A stretch of 39,635 nt of DNA. Origin: an uncultured Pelagibacteraceae bacterium (lineage in GTDB: Bacteria > Pseudomonadota > Alphaproteobacteria > Pelagibacterales > Pelagibacteraceae). Below, piece after piece: positions 17,042 through 24,564 of this stretch. Under the pieces are notes generated by a model, which had not been told where the DNA came from, did no database searches, and saw only the letters and a program-made list of their open reading frames with translations. Numbering within the stretch: the first letter of the stretch is position 1; the number at the start of each line of letters is the position of its first letter. The translations under genes were made by a program, and so were the position numbers. The DNA lies in assembly GCA_902555465.1 (NCBI GenBank), contig CACDSN010000013.1:1-39635 (forward strand). The letters run 5' to 3'.

Positions 17042-17070
17042 TTGACATATAAATTCGTATTTAGTACTAA
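17042..17070 (+). promoter_or_regulatory. Putative metX promoter
   Basis: A perfect TTGACA (17042-17047), a 17-bp spacer and TACTAA (17065-17070). The predicted start of transcription, about 17076, coincides with the 5' edge of the SAM-II aptamer P1 stem, which supports both calls. Confidence 0.6.
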
Positions 17071-17074
17071 TTCT

Positions 17075-17127
17075 TTGCGCTGATTTATCTGAATTGCGAG
17101 CGCAATAAAAAAACCGCTAAAATAGTT
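17075..17127 (+). promoter_or_regulatory. SAM-II riboswitch (metX leader)
   Basis: The leader carries the SAM-II (metA motif) consensus as I recall it. P1 is TTGCGC (17075-17080) pairing with GCGCAA (17100-17105). Its loop begins TGATTTA (17081-17087) and contains ATTGC (17093-17097). Downstream come ATAAA (17105-17109) and the pseudoknot strand GCTAAAA (17116-17122). SAM-II aptamers bind S-adenosylmethionine and turn off methionine genes, most often metX/metA in Alphaproteobacteria. The ATG of metX is 33 bases past the aptamer, and no obvious Shine-Dalgarno lies inside or next to it, unlike classical SAM-II elements. Confidence 0.87.
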
Positions 17128-17132
17128 TTTTT
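17107..17132 (+). repeat. A/T-tract inverted repeat overlapping the SAM-II 3' strand
   Basis: AAAAAAAC (17107-17114) and GTTTTTTT (17125-17132) are perfect complements around a 10-base loop that contains the conserved GCTAAAA pseudoknot strand. This could form a weak alternative hairpin. It is not a GC-rich terminator. Confidence 0.4.
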
Positions 17133-17159
17133 ACTCACAATTCAAAAATCAAATAAAAT

Positions 17160-18293
17160 ATGAGTAAATTTGATAATATAAAAAAATTAATTGTTAAAGA
17201 TCAGCTGAAGCTTGATTGTGGTCAGATTATATCTGATTTTCCAATAGCTTATGAAACTTATGGAAAATTAAATTTAAAAAAAGATAACGCGATTTTAGTT
17301 TTTCATGCGCTTACAGGTGATCAATTTGCATCAGATATAAATCCTGTAACAAAAAAAGATGGTTGGTGGAAGTACGCTCTCGGAGCCGGCAAAGCAATTG
17401 ATACAAACAGATATTTTGTAATTTGTGCAAACGTATTGGGAGGTTGCATGGGTTCATTTGGTCCAAGCAGTCTAAATCGTACTACAGGAAAGTCTTATGG
17501 AAATGATTTTCCAGTAATTACAATTAATGACATGGTTAATGCTCAATATTTTTTATTAAAACATTTTCAAATAAATAAATTATTTTGTGTTACTGGCGGA
17601 TCTATGGGCGGTATGCAAGTTTTGCAATTCGTTGCAAATTACCCAAATATTGCACAAACAGCTGTACCAATAGCATGTACGTCTAATCACTCAGCTCAAA
17701 ATATTGGTCTTAATGAGCTTGGTAGACAAGCTATTATGGCTGATGCTAACTGGCAGAATGGAAAATATAAAGAATCTGATTCTTCACCAGACAAAGGCTT
17801 GTCAGTTGCAAGAATGGCCGCTCATATTTCATATTTGTCAAAAGAAGCTCTTCAAGAAAAATTTGGAAGAAAGCTACAGGAACGCGATGATTTAAAATTT
17901 AGTTTTGATGCTGATTTTCAAATTGAAAGCTATTTAAGACACCAGGGTTCAGTTTTTGTAGATAGATTTGATGCAAATAGCTATTTATATATCACAAGAG
18001 CAATGGATTATTTTGATTTGAATAAAAAATTTGGAGGAAATCTTTCTAAGGCTTTTGAAAAAAGTAAAACTAAATTCTTTATAATTTCATTTACTTCAGA
18101 TTGGCTTTATCCATCGTCTGAAAATAAGGAAATAGTTATAGCATTAAATTCAATTGGGGCAGATGTTGGTTATGTTGAAATTGAATCTGACAAAGGTCAT
18201 GATTCATTTTTATTAAATGTACCAGATTTTCTTCAAACTTTAGGTAATTTTCTAAATAAGTCGTATGAAAGAATAAATGAAAAAAGAATTTAA
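17160..18293 (+). CDS. metX: Homoserine O-acetyltransferase
   Basis: A 377-residue alpha/beta hydrolase that acylates homoserine for methionine synthesis. The catalytic triad is visible: S148 in TGGSMGGMQ, D314 in FTSDWLYPS and H347 in DKGHDSFLL. N-terminal YETYGKLN and HALTGDQFASD are typical of MetX. The family uses acetyl-CoA or, in some lineages, succinyl-CoA, which motifs read here cannot settle. An in-frame TAA at 17154-17156 rules out any earlier start, so the gene begins 33 bases after the SAM-II aptamer. It overlaps metW by 17 bp. Confidence 0.96.
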   Translation: MSKFDNIKKLIVKDQLKLDCGQIISDFPIAYETYGKLNLKKDNAILVFHALTGDQFASDINPVTKKDGWWKYALGAGKAIDTNRYFVICANVLGGCMGSFGPSSLNRTTGKSYGNDFPVITINDMVNAQYFLLKHFQINKLFCVTGGSMGGMQVLQFVANYPNIAQTAVPIACTSNHSAQNIGLNELGRQAIMADANWQNGKYKESDSSPDKGLSVARMAAHISYLSKEALQEKFGRKLQERDDLKFSFDADFQIESYLRHQGSVFVDRFDANSYLYITRAMDYFDLNKKFGGNLSKAFEKSKTKFFIISFTSDWLYPSSENKEIVIALNSIGADVGYVEIESDKGHDSFLLNVPDFLQTLGNFLNKSYERINEKRI

Positions 18294-18873
18294 AATTATT
18301 GCAGATTTAATACAAAAAAATTCTAGAGTTCTCGATGTAGGATGTGGAGATGGAGAATTAACAAGTTTTATTTTAAGTAATATAAGTAAAGATATTAGAG
18401 GAATAGAAATATCAAAAACTAATGTTCAAAAATGTATATCGAAAGGTCTAACGGTAATAGAAGGTGACGCAGAAAAAGATTTATTTCAATTTCCAGATTT
18501 ATCTTTTGACTTTGTAATTCTGAGTCAGACATTACAGGCTTTTCTTAATCCAGAAAAAGTTTTGGATGAGCTATTAAGAGTGGGCAAAAAGGCAATTGTC
18601 ACTATACCTAATTTTGGACATTGGAGAGTCAGATTAAATCTTCTTTTCAAAGGAACTATGCCAATTACAAAAGCTTTACCTCATAAATGGTATGACACCC
18701 CAAATCTACATATGTGTACGATTAAAGATTTCTCTAATTTTTGTGATAATAAACAGATAAACTTTATAAAATCTTTAGCTTTAAGTAATGAAAAAGTCTT
18801 AAATATTTCTAAAAGTAATTTAAGTGTAAGAAACTTTTTTTCTGATGTAGGAATATTTTTAATTGAAAAATAA
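18277..18873 (+). CDS. metW: Methionine biosynthesis protein MetW
   Basis: A 198-residue SAM-methyltransferase-fold protein with motif I LDVGCGDGEL (19-28), DLSFDFVILSQTLQA (about 74-88), and the MetW-specific IPNFGHWRVRLNLLFKGTMP (about 110-129), then LPHKWYDTPNLHMCTI. MetW works with MetX in many proteobacteria; a role in supporting acyltransferase activity is known from the family. The 17-bp overlap with metX implies coupled expression under the same riboswitch. Confidence 0.95.
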   Translation: MKKEFKIIADLIQKNSRVLDVGCGDGELTSFILSNISKDIRGIEISKTNVQKCISKGLTVIEGDAEKDLFQFPDLSFDFVILSQTLQAFLNPEKVLDELLRVGKKAIVTIPNFGHWRVRLNLLFKGTMPITKALPHKWYDTPNLHMCTIKDFSNFCDNKQINFIKSLALSNEKVLNISKSNLSVRNFFSDVGIFLIEK

Positions 18874-19635
18874 ATGAAAATTATAACAGTTAAATGCCTA
18901 ATAGATAATTATTCTTATATTATTTTTAATGAAAAAACTTCAATAGCAATTGCTATAGATCCGAGTGAAGCTGATCCTATTATAACTGAAATAGAAAAAA
19001 AAAATTTAAAATTAAAATATATTTTAAATACTCACCACCATTTTGATCATGTAGGTGGGAACTCAAAATTAAAAGGGAAATATAATTGTAAAGTTGCTGG
19101 CTTTGGAAAGGACAAACATAGAATCCCTGAAATTGATATTAATTTAAAAGATGGGCAGAAATGGAAAAATGAATTATTTGAGTGTGAAATATTATACGTT
19201 CCTGGACATACATCTGGACATATTAGTATTTATATAAAAGAGTTAAATGCTCTTTTTACAGGAGATACATTATTTTCATTAGGTTGTGGAAGAATATTTG
19301 AAGGTACTTATGACCAGATGTTTAGTTCTTTAGATAAATTAAAAAAATTTCCAAAAAATACAAAAATATATTGCGGACATGAATATACTAAAAAGAATTC
19401 AGATTTTTGTTTACATATCGATCCTCAAAACCCAAATTTAATAAATAAAATAAATGATATAAATTTAAATATTAAAAATAATAAACCTACTATTCCCTCA
19501 ATATTAAAGGATGAACTTGAATGTAATATTTTTTTAAGAACAGATAATCTAGAGATTCAAAAACAACTTGGTATAAATTCAGGAGATCCAATTAAAACCT
19601 TTGCAAAATTAAGAGATTTAAAGGATAATTTTTAG
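18874..19635 (+). CDS. gloB: Hydroxyacylglutathione hydrolase (glyoxalase II)
   Basis: A 253-residue metallo-beta-lactamase-fold enzyme. Metal ligands are H54, H56, D58 and H59 in THHHFDH, H112 in VPGHTSGH, D131 in FTGDTLF and H169 in CGHEYT. The GCGRIFEG stretch and the C-terminal helical domain (about 175-253) identify glyoxalase II, which hydrolyses S-lactoylglutathione after methylglyoxal detoxification. The ATG directly follows the metW stop with no gap, so it is probably in the metX operon. Confidence 0.95.
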   Translation: MKIITVKCLIDNYSYIIFNEKTSIAIAIDPSEADPIITEIEKKNLKLKYILNTHHHFDHVGGNSKLKGKYNCKVAGFGKDKHRIPEIDINLKDGQKWKNELFECEILYVPGHTSGHISIYIKELNALFTGDTLFSLGCGRIFEGTYDQMFSSLDKLKKFPKNTKIYCGHEYTKKNSDFCLHIDPQNPNLINKINDINLNIKNNKPTIPSILKDELECNIFLRTDNLEIQKQLGINSGDPIKTFAKLRDLKDNF

Positions 19636-19637
19636 GT

Positions 19638-19660
19638 TATATAACTTGACTATATAACTT
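19638..19660 (+). repeat. Tandem 10-bp direct repeat in the rplU leader region
   Basis: TATATAACTT occurs at 19638-19647 and again at 19651-19660, with 3 bp between copies (13-bp period). The copies overlap the candidate rplU promoter. Confidence 0.5.
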
Positions 19661-19673
19661 CTAGATCTATATT
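19646..19673 (+). promoter_or_regulatory. Putative rplU-rpmA promoter
   Basis: TTGACT (19646-19651), a 16-bp spacer and TATATT (19668-19673), in the 55-bp gap between gloB and rplU. The predicted leader is about 10 bases long. Confidence 0.5.
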
Positions 19674-19690
19674 GCTGAAAAAATTTAATT

Positions 19691-20053
19691 ATGACATTTG
19701 CAGTAATTCAAACAGGTGGAAAACAGTATAAAGTTAAGGCTAGTGATATTCTTAAAGTTGAAAGACTTAAGGATTCTAAAGACAAAATAGAATTCAATGA
19801 TGTATTGGCCTATGGGGATGATAATAGTCTTGAAGTTGGAGCACCTTTTATTAAAGGTGCCAAGGTTGAGGCGCAATTAGTGAAAAATGGAAAAAATAGA
19901 ACTGTTTTAATTTTTAAGAAAAGAAGAAGACAAAATTCAAGAAGAAAAAATGGTCATAGACAACAATACTCATTAATAAAAATAAATAAAATTTTTAACA
20001 AAGATGGAGGCATTTTTGCTGAAGCATCTAAAGAGAAAGTAAAAACAAAATAG
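19691..20053 (+). CDS. rplU: 50S ribosomal protein L21
   Basis: A 120-residue protein beginning MTFAVIQTGGKQYKVKASD, the standard L21 N-terminus, with a central FKKRRRQNSRRKNGHRQ RNA-binding stretch and YSLIKINKI near the end. The C-terminus is about 15 residues longer than E. coli L21. It heads the rplU-rpmA-obgE block, with rpmA 3 bp downstream. Confidence 0.97.
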   Translation: MTFAVIQTGGKQYKVKASDILKVERLKDSKDKIEFNDVLAYGDDNSLEVGAPFIKGAKVEAQLVKNGKNRTVLIFKKRRRQNSRRKNGHRQQYSLIKINKIFNKDGGIFAEASKEKVKTK

Positions 20054-20056
20054 ATT

Positions 20057-20311
20057 ATGGCTACAAAAAAAGCAGGTGGATCGTCACGTAACGGTAGAGA
20101 TAGTGCTGGCAGAAGACTCGGTGTTAAAAAATATGGCGGTCAATTCGTAAACCCTGGTAATATTATTGTAAGACAAAGAGGAACTAAAATTTTTCCTGGA
20201 GAGCATGTAGGAATGGGTAAAGATCATTCTATTTTCTCTTTAATAAAAGGAAAAGTTGAGTTTAAGAAATCTAAATCAGACAGAACTTTCGTTTCTGTAA
20301 AACCCAATTAA
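20057..20311 (+). CDS. rpmA: 50S ribosomal protein L27
   Basis: An 84-residue protein with the full L27 pattern: [22 protein letters not shown] at the N-terminus, which reaches toward the peptidyl-transferase centre, then [12 protein letters not shown] and GKDHSIFSL. It sits 3 bp after rplU, the near-universal bacterial order. Confidence 0.98.
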   Translation: MATKKAGGSSRNGRDSAGRRLGVKKYGGQFVNPGNIIVRQRGTKIFPGEHVGMGKDHSIFSLIKGKVEFKKSKSDRTFVSVKPN

Positions 20312-20347
20312 TTATCTTACAACTAATTTTAAATAAAAGGTTGTATC

Positions 20348-21334
20348 ATGAAATTCCTTGATCAGGTAAAAATATTTATTAAAGCAGGTGATGGTGGCTC
20401 CGGTTCTCCAAGTTTCAGAAGAGAAAAATTTATTGAATTTGGAGGCCCTGATGGGGGTGACGGAGGTAAAGGAGGTTCTGTAATTTTAAAATCAGAGAGA
20501 AATTTGAATACACTTATAGATTACAGATACCAACAACACTTTAAAGCAAAAAGAGGGGAGGATGGAAAAGGTCAAAATAAGACTGGCCGTGGAGGGGGAA
20601 ATCTTATTTTAAAAGTTCCTATTGGCACACAAGTTTTTGAAGAGGATAATAAAACACTTATTTTTGATTTTAAAAAAGAACATGAAGAATATGTTGCAGC
20701 GATAGGTGGAAAAGGTGGTTTGGGAAATACAAAATTTAAATCTTCAACAAATAGAGCACCAAGAAAATTTACTAAAGGCACAAAAGGAGAAGGATTCTGG
20801 TTGTGGCTACAATTAAAAACAATAGCAGATATAGGTATAATTGGGCAACCAAATGCAGGAAAATCTACACTATTATCTGTAATAACAAGTGCAAACCCAA
20901 AGATTGCAAATTATAAGTTTACAACATTAAATCCAAATTTAGGTGTAGCTATGTATGATGATAAAGAAATAACATTAGCCGATATTCCAGGCTTAATTGA
21001 AGGTGCTCATGAGGGTGTTGGACTAGGTATCAAATTTTTAAAACATATTGAAAGATGTAAAATTTTATTACACATGATAGATGTTACAGAAGAAGATCTT
21101 GTATTGTCTTATAAACAGATAAGAAACGAATTAAAAAAATATAGTAACGATTTAATGAAAAAAAAAGAAATTATTGTGTTTAATAAAGTGGATCTAGTGA
21201 AAAAGGAAGAGTTAAAAGGAAAAATTAATTATTTTGAGAAAAAAATAAAGAAAAAAGTTAATATTTTATCAAATACAGATAAAAAACTTATTTTTAAATT
21301 AAAATCAAATTTACTGAGATATGTATTTAAATAA
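20348..21334 (+). CDS. obgE: GTPase Obg (ribosome assembly)
   Basis: A 328-residue GTPase. The Gly-rich Obg fold covers about 1-158 (GGPDGGDGGKGG and similar). The G domain follows with the P-loop GQPNAGKST, the DIPG switch II motif, FNKVDL for guanine and SNT near the end. Obg acts in large-subunit assembly and stress control. It lacks a long C-terminal OCT domain, so it is of the minimal type. An AAAAGG at 20336-20341 fits as ribosome-binding site. The gene overlaps proB by 14 bp. Confidence 0.96.
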   Translation: MKFLDQVKIFIKAGDGGSGSPSFRREKFIEFGGPDGGDGGKGGSVILKSERNLNTLIDYRYQQHFKAKRGEDGKGQNKTGRGGGNLILKVPIGTQVFEEDNKTLIFDFKKEHEEYVAAIGGKGGLGNTKFKSSTNRAPRKFTKGTKGEGFWLWLQLKTIADIGIIGQPNAGKSTLLSVITSANPKIANYKFTTLNPNLGVAMYDDKEITLADIPGLIEGAHEGVGLGIKFLKHIERCKILLHMIDVTEEDLVLSYKQIRNELKKYSNDLMKKKEIIVFNKVDLVKKEELKGKINYFEKKIKKKVNILSNTDKKLIFKLKSNLLRYVFK

Positions 21335-22427
21335 TTCCAAACAAATTGTCATTAAGATTGGTTCATCACTTTTAATTGACGGAAAGAAAAATATAAGAAA
21401 AAAGTGGTTAATAAATTTTGCTAAGGATATTAAACAATTAATAAATAGAAAAAAGAAAGTAATAATTGTAAGTTCTGGTGCAATAGCTTTAGGTTGTAAA
21501 AAACTTAACATAAATAAAAAAAGTATAAAACTTGATAAAAGTCAAGCAGTAGCATCAATAGGTCAAATTGAGCTAATGAATCTTTTCAATGATATATTCA
21601 AAAAATCAAAATTAAATCTTTCTCAAATCCTTTTAACCCTAGAAGATACTGAAATAAGAAGAAGAGCTATAAATGCAAAACGTACATTTGATAATCTTTT
21701 TGATCTTGGATTTATTCCTTTAGTAAATGAAAATGACAGCATTGCTACTTCTGAAATTAAATATGGAGATAATGATAGATTGGCTTCAAGGGTCGCACAA
21801 ATATCTAATTCTGACTGTTTAATATTATTATCTGATGTGGATGGATTATTTGATAAAAATCCAAAGTTATACAAAAATGCAAGATTAATTGGCAATGTAG
21901 AAGAAATAAATAAGGATATTGAAAACTATATTTCTAAAAATATTAGTGAACATGGAACTGGTGGGATGAAAACAAAAATAGAGGCAGCAAAAATATGCCA
22001 AATATCTGGATGCTATATGGCAATTGCAAACGGTTTAGTTGATAGACCTATAAAGAATATTATTTCAAATAATTATTGTACATGGTTTATGCCAAAAATC
22101 TCAAAATTGGATGCTAGGAAAAAATGGATAATTAGTTCAATTTCGCCAAAAGGAGAATTAATAATTGATGAGGGTGCTATTCAAGCTTTAAAAAAGGGCA
22201 AAAGTCTTCTTGCTGCTGGAATTAAAAATATAAATGGAAAATTTAATAAAGGGGACCATGTTAAAATTTTAGATAAGAATATGAAAGAACACGCTAGGGG
22301 ACTTAGTTCTTTTAATTCAGATGAAATTTTGCGAATCAAAGGTCAACACTCCAGCAAAATAAACGAAATTTTAGGATATGTATCTAAATCTGAAGTTATT
22401 CATAAAGATGATATGGTAGAAATCTAA
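21321..22427 (+). CDS. proB: Glutamate 5-kinase
   Basis: A 368-residue enzyme for the first step of proline synthesis. The amino-acid kinase domain spans about 1-255 (VIKIGSSLL, IVSSGAIALG, NENDSIAT, DNDRLASRVA, GTGGMKTKIEAAK). A C-terminal PUA domain spans about 275-368 (GELIIDEGA, SLLAAGI, ARGLSSFNSDEI). It starts inside the end of obgE and is followed after one base by proA. Confidence 0.96.
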   Translation: MYLNNSKQIVIKIGSSLLIDGKKNIRKKWLINFAKDIKQLINRKKKVIIVSSGAIALGCKKLNINKKSIKLDKSQAVASIGQIELMNLFNDIFKKSKLNLSQILLTLEDTEIRRRAINAKRTFDNLFDLGFIPLVNENDSIATSEIKYGDNDRLASRVAQISNSDCLILLSDVDGLFDKNPKLYKNARLIGNVEEINKDIENYISKNISEHGTGGMKTKIEAAKICQISGCYMAIANGLVDRPIKNIISNNYCTWFMPKISKLDARKKWIISSISPKGELIIDEGAIQALKKGKSLLAAGIKNINGKFNKGDHVKILDKNMKEHARGLSSFNSDEILRIKGQHSSKINEILGYVSKSEVIHKDDMVEI

Positions 22428-22428
22428 T

Positions 22429-23679
22429 ATGACACAAAATTTGAAAAATATCATAAAAAATTCAAGAATAGCTTTTGAAAATAAAGTTGATCCATTAAAA
22501 AAAAATAAAGTATTAAGAAAGTTTTCAAATTTATTGATAAAAAATAAAAAAAAAATTTTAGAGGAAAATTATAAAGATATAACATTTGCAAAAAAAAGAA
22601 ATTTAAAGGAAAACTTAATTAAAAGATTGGAAATAGACGAAAAAAAATTAATTAGTATTGTAAAATCAATTAATCAAATTATTAAAATAAGTGACCCAAC
22701 TAATAAAGTTTTGAATAAATGGAAAAGACCAAATGGTTTAGTAATTCAAAAAGTTACAGTTCCAATTGGTGTAATAGCAGTTATTTATGAAAGTCGACCA
22801 AATGTAACTTCGGACATTGCGAGCTTATGTTTTAAATCAGGAAATGCGGTTATTTTAAGAGGTGGCTCAGAAGCATTAAATACAAATAAAATAATTTCAA
22901 ATTTATTTAGATTATCTCTAAAGAATTGTGGTGTAGATAAGAATTTTGTTCAATTCATTGATTCAAAAAATAGAAAGATAGTAGATAACTTGCTTTCAAA
23001 AATGAAAGGTTATATCGACTTAGTGATTCCACGTGGGGGAAAATCATTACTTAAAAAAGTAGATAAAATATCTACAATCCCATACATTGGCCATTTAGAG
23101 GGGATTTGCCATACGTTTATTGATAAAAAAGCAAAATTTAAAATGGCAATAAAAGTTTTGGAAAATGCCAAAATGAGGAATACAAGTATTTGTGGTGCAA
23201 CTGAAACAGTATTATTTCATAGAAGTTTTTCTAAAAAATCAATTAATCTAGTCTTAAAAAATTTACAAAAACAAGGTTGTAATATATATGCAGATAAATT
23301 TATAAGGAAGTTATTTGATGGTAAATCTAATATAGCTAAAACAAAAAACTGGTCTACAGAATATTTATCATCGAATATATCGGCAAAAGTGGTTAATGGT
23401 GTGAGTGAGGCAGTTAAACATATTAATCAATTCGGCACTATGCATACTGATGCAATTATTACAGAAGATAAAAAAACTGCAAAATATTTTTTAAAAAATG
23501 TAAAAAGTTCGATAGCAATTCACAATTCTTCAACTCAGTTTGCAGATGGTGGCGAGTTCGGTTTTGGTGCTGAAGTTGGTATTTCAACTAATAATTTACC
23601 GCCCAGAGGTCCTGTTGGACTAGGTCAACTTGTAAGTTATAAATATGAAATTTATGGCAAAGGTCAAATTAGAAAATAA
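22429..23679 (+). CDS. proA: Gamma-glutamyl phosphate reductase
   Basis: A 416-residue aldehyde-dehydrogenase-superfamily protein and second enzyme of proline synthesis. VTVPIGVIAVIYESRPNVT (109-127), ILRGGSEA (142-149), VIPRGGKSL (199-207) and the catalytic C255 in RNTSICGATETVL identify ProA, as does GGEFGFGAEVGIST near the C-terminus. It follows proB by one base and overlaps nadD by 35 bp. Confidence 0.97.
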   Translation: MTQNLKNIIKNSRIAFENKVDPLKKNKVLRKFSNLLIKNKKKILEENYKDITFAKKRNLKENLIKRLEIDEKKLISIVKSINQIIKISDPTNKVLNKWKRPNGLVIQKVTVPIGVIAVIYESRPNVTSDIASLCFKSGNAVILRGGSEALNTNKIISNLFRLSLKNCGVDKNFVQFIDSKNRKIVDNLLSKMKGYIDLVIPRGGKSLLKKVDKISTIPYIGHLEGICHTFIDKKAKFKMAIKVLENAKMRNTSICGATETVLFHRSFSKKSINLVLKNLQKQGCNIYADKFIRKLFDGKSNIAKTKNWSTEYLSSNISAKVVNGVSEAVKHINQFGTMHTDAIITEDKKTAKYFLKNVKSSIAIHNSSTQFADGGEFGFGAEVGISTNNLPPRGPVGLGQLVSYKYEIYGKGQIRK

Positions 23680-24196
23680 CGTTAAGACAAAAATTGGTAT
23701 TCTTGGTGGAACTTTTGATCCATGTCATTTAGGACATTTAAAAATATCTAAAATAGCAAAAAATAAATTTAAACTTACAAAAGTAATTTGGGCAATTACA
23801 AAAAAAAATCCACATAAAAAAGAAAGTCTTGCAAATATAGAACAAAGGATAAATTCCTGCAAAAAGTTTACGAAAAAATATAGATATATCCAAGTAAATT
23901 ATTTTGAAAAAAAAATAAAATCTAACAGAACTTTTAACCTTATAAATTATTTAAAAAACAAATTTAAAAATGCTGAATTATTTTTAGTTATTGGTGCAGA
24001 TAATTTAGTAAATTTCCATAAATGGAAAAATTGGAGAAATATTTCAAAAAAATGTAGTATACTTGTATTTGACAGATACCCTTATAAATCTAAAGCTTTG
24101 AAATCATTAGCTTTTAAACAAATAGATAAACAAAAACTTAAATTTATAAATTTTAGAAAAGTTAATATTTCATCTTCTCAATTAAGAAAAATTTGA
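23645..24196 (+). CDS. nadD: Nicotinate-nucleotide adenylyltransferase
   Basis: A 183-residue nucleotidyltransferase for NAD synthesis. GGTFDPCHLGH (20-30) is the GGTFDPxHxGH ATP-binding motif, NPHK follows at about 55-58, and the C-terminal ISSSQLR is the family's second ATP motif. LVIGADNLVNFHKWKNW is typical of NadD. The start is at 23645 or 23654, both inside the end of proA; there is no GTG or TTG nearer the first motif. It precedes rsfS, a common bacterial arrangement. Confidence 0.94.
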   Translation: MKFMAKVKLENNVKTKIGILGGTFDPCHLGHLKISKIAKNKFKLTKVIWAITKKNPHKKESLANIEQRINSCKKFTKKYRYIQVNYFEKKIKSNRTFNLINYLKNKFKNAELFLVIGADNLVNFHKWKNWRNISKKCSILVFDRYPYKSKALKSLAFKQIDKQKLKFINFRKVNISSSQLRKI

Positions 24197-24213
24197 TAGT
24201 GTAAATATAATTA

Positions 24214-24564
24214 ATGGATAAACCAGTAGATTTAAAAAACAAAATCATTAAAAAACTAGATTCTAACAAAGCACTTGATATTGTGACTATTGATCTTGAA
24301 GGAAAGTCTTCTATCGCTGACTATATGATCATAGCAAGTGGTACATCTTCAAGACATATCCAGGCCTTATCTGAACAGGTTTTTGAAGAATTAAAAAATA
24401 ATGGAATTGTTAATTGTAAAATTGAAGGTAAAGATTCCTCAGATTGGAAACTAGTGGATGGAATAGATTTAATAATACATATTTTTAATCCTGAGAAAAG
24501 AAAGTTTTATGAGTTAGAAAAAATCTGGTCTGAACTGATACCAAAAGAAAGAGTGTTGATATGA
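24214..24564 (+). CDS. rsfS: Ribosome silencing factor RsfS
   Basis: A 116-residue Iojap/YbeB-family protein. DIVTIDLEGKSSIADYMIIASGTSSRHIQALSE (about 18-50) and SDWKLVDGIDLIIHIFNPEKRKFYELEKIW (about 70-100) are the hallmark segments. RsfS binds ribosomal protein L14 and blocks subunit joining when nutrients are scarce. Its stop overlaps the start of ctpA by 4 bp. Confidence 0.95.
   Translation: MDKPVDLKNKIIKKLDSNKALDIVTIDLEGKSSIADYMIIASGTSSRHIQALSEQVFEELKNNGIVNCKIEGKDSSDWKLVDGIDLIIHIFNPEKRKFYELEKIWSELIPKERVLI

Noticed and set aside
21205-21334. Possible truncation of Obg (no C-terminal OCT domain)
   Set aside because: The G domain is complete and many bacterial Obg proteins lack or shorten that tail; the overlap with proB fits a natural end.
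24193-24211. Promoter for rsfS (TTGATA and TATAAT)
   Set aside because: The hexamers are only 7 bp apart and the -10 is 2 bp from the ATG; the gene is more simply read as part of the upstream operon.
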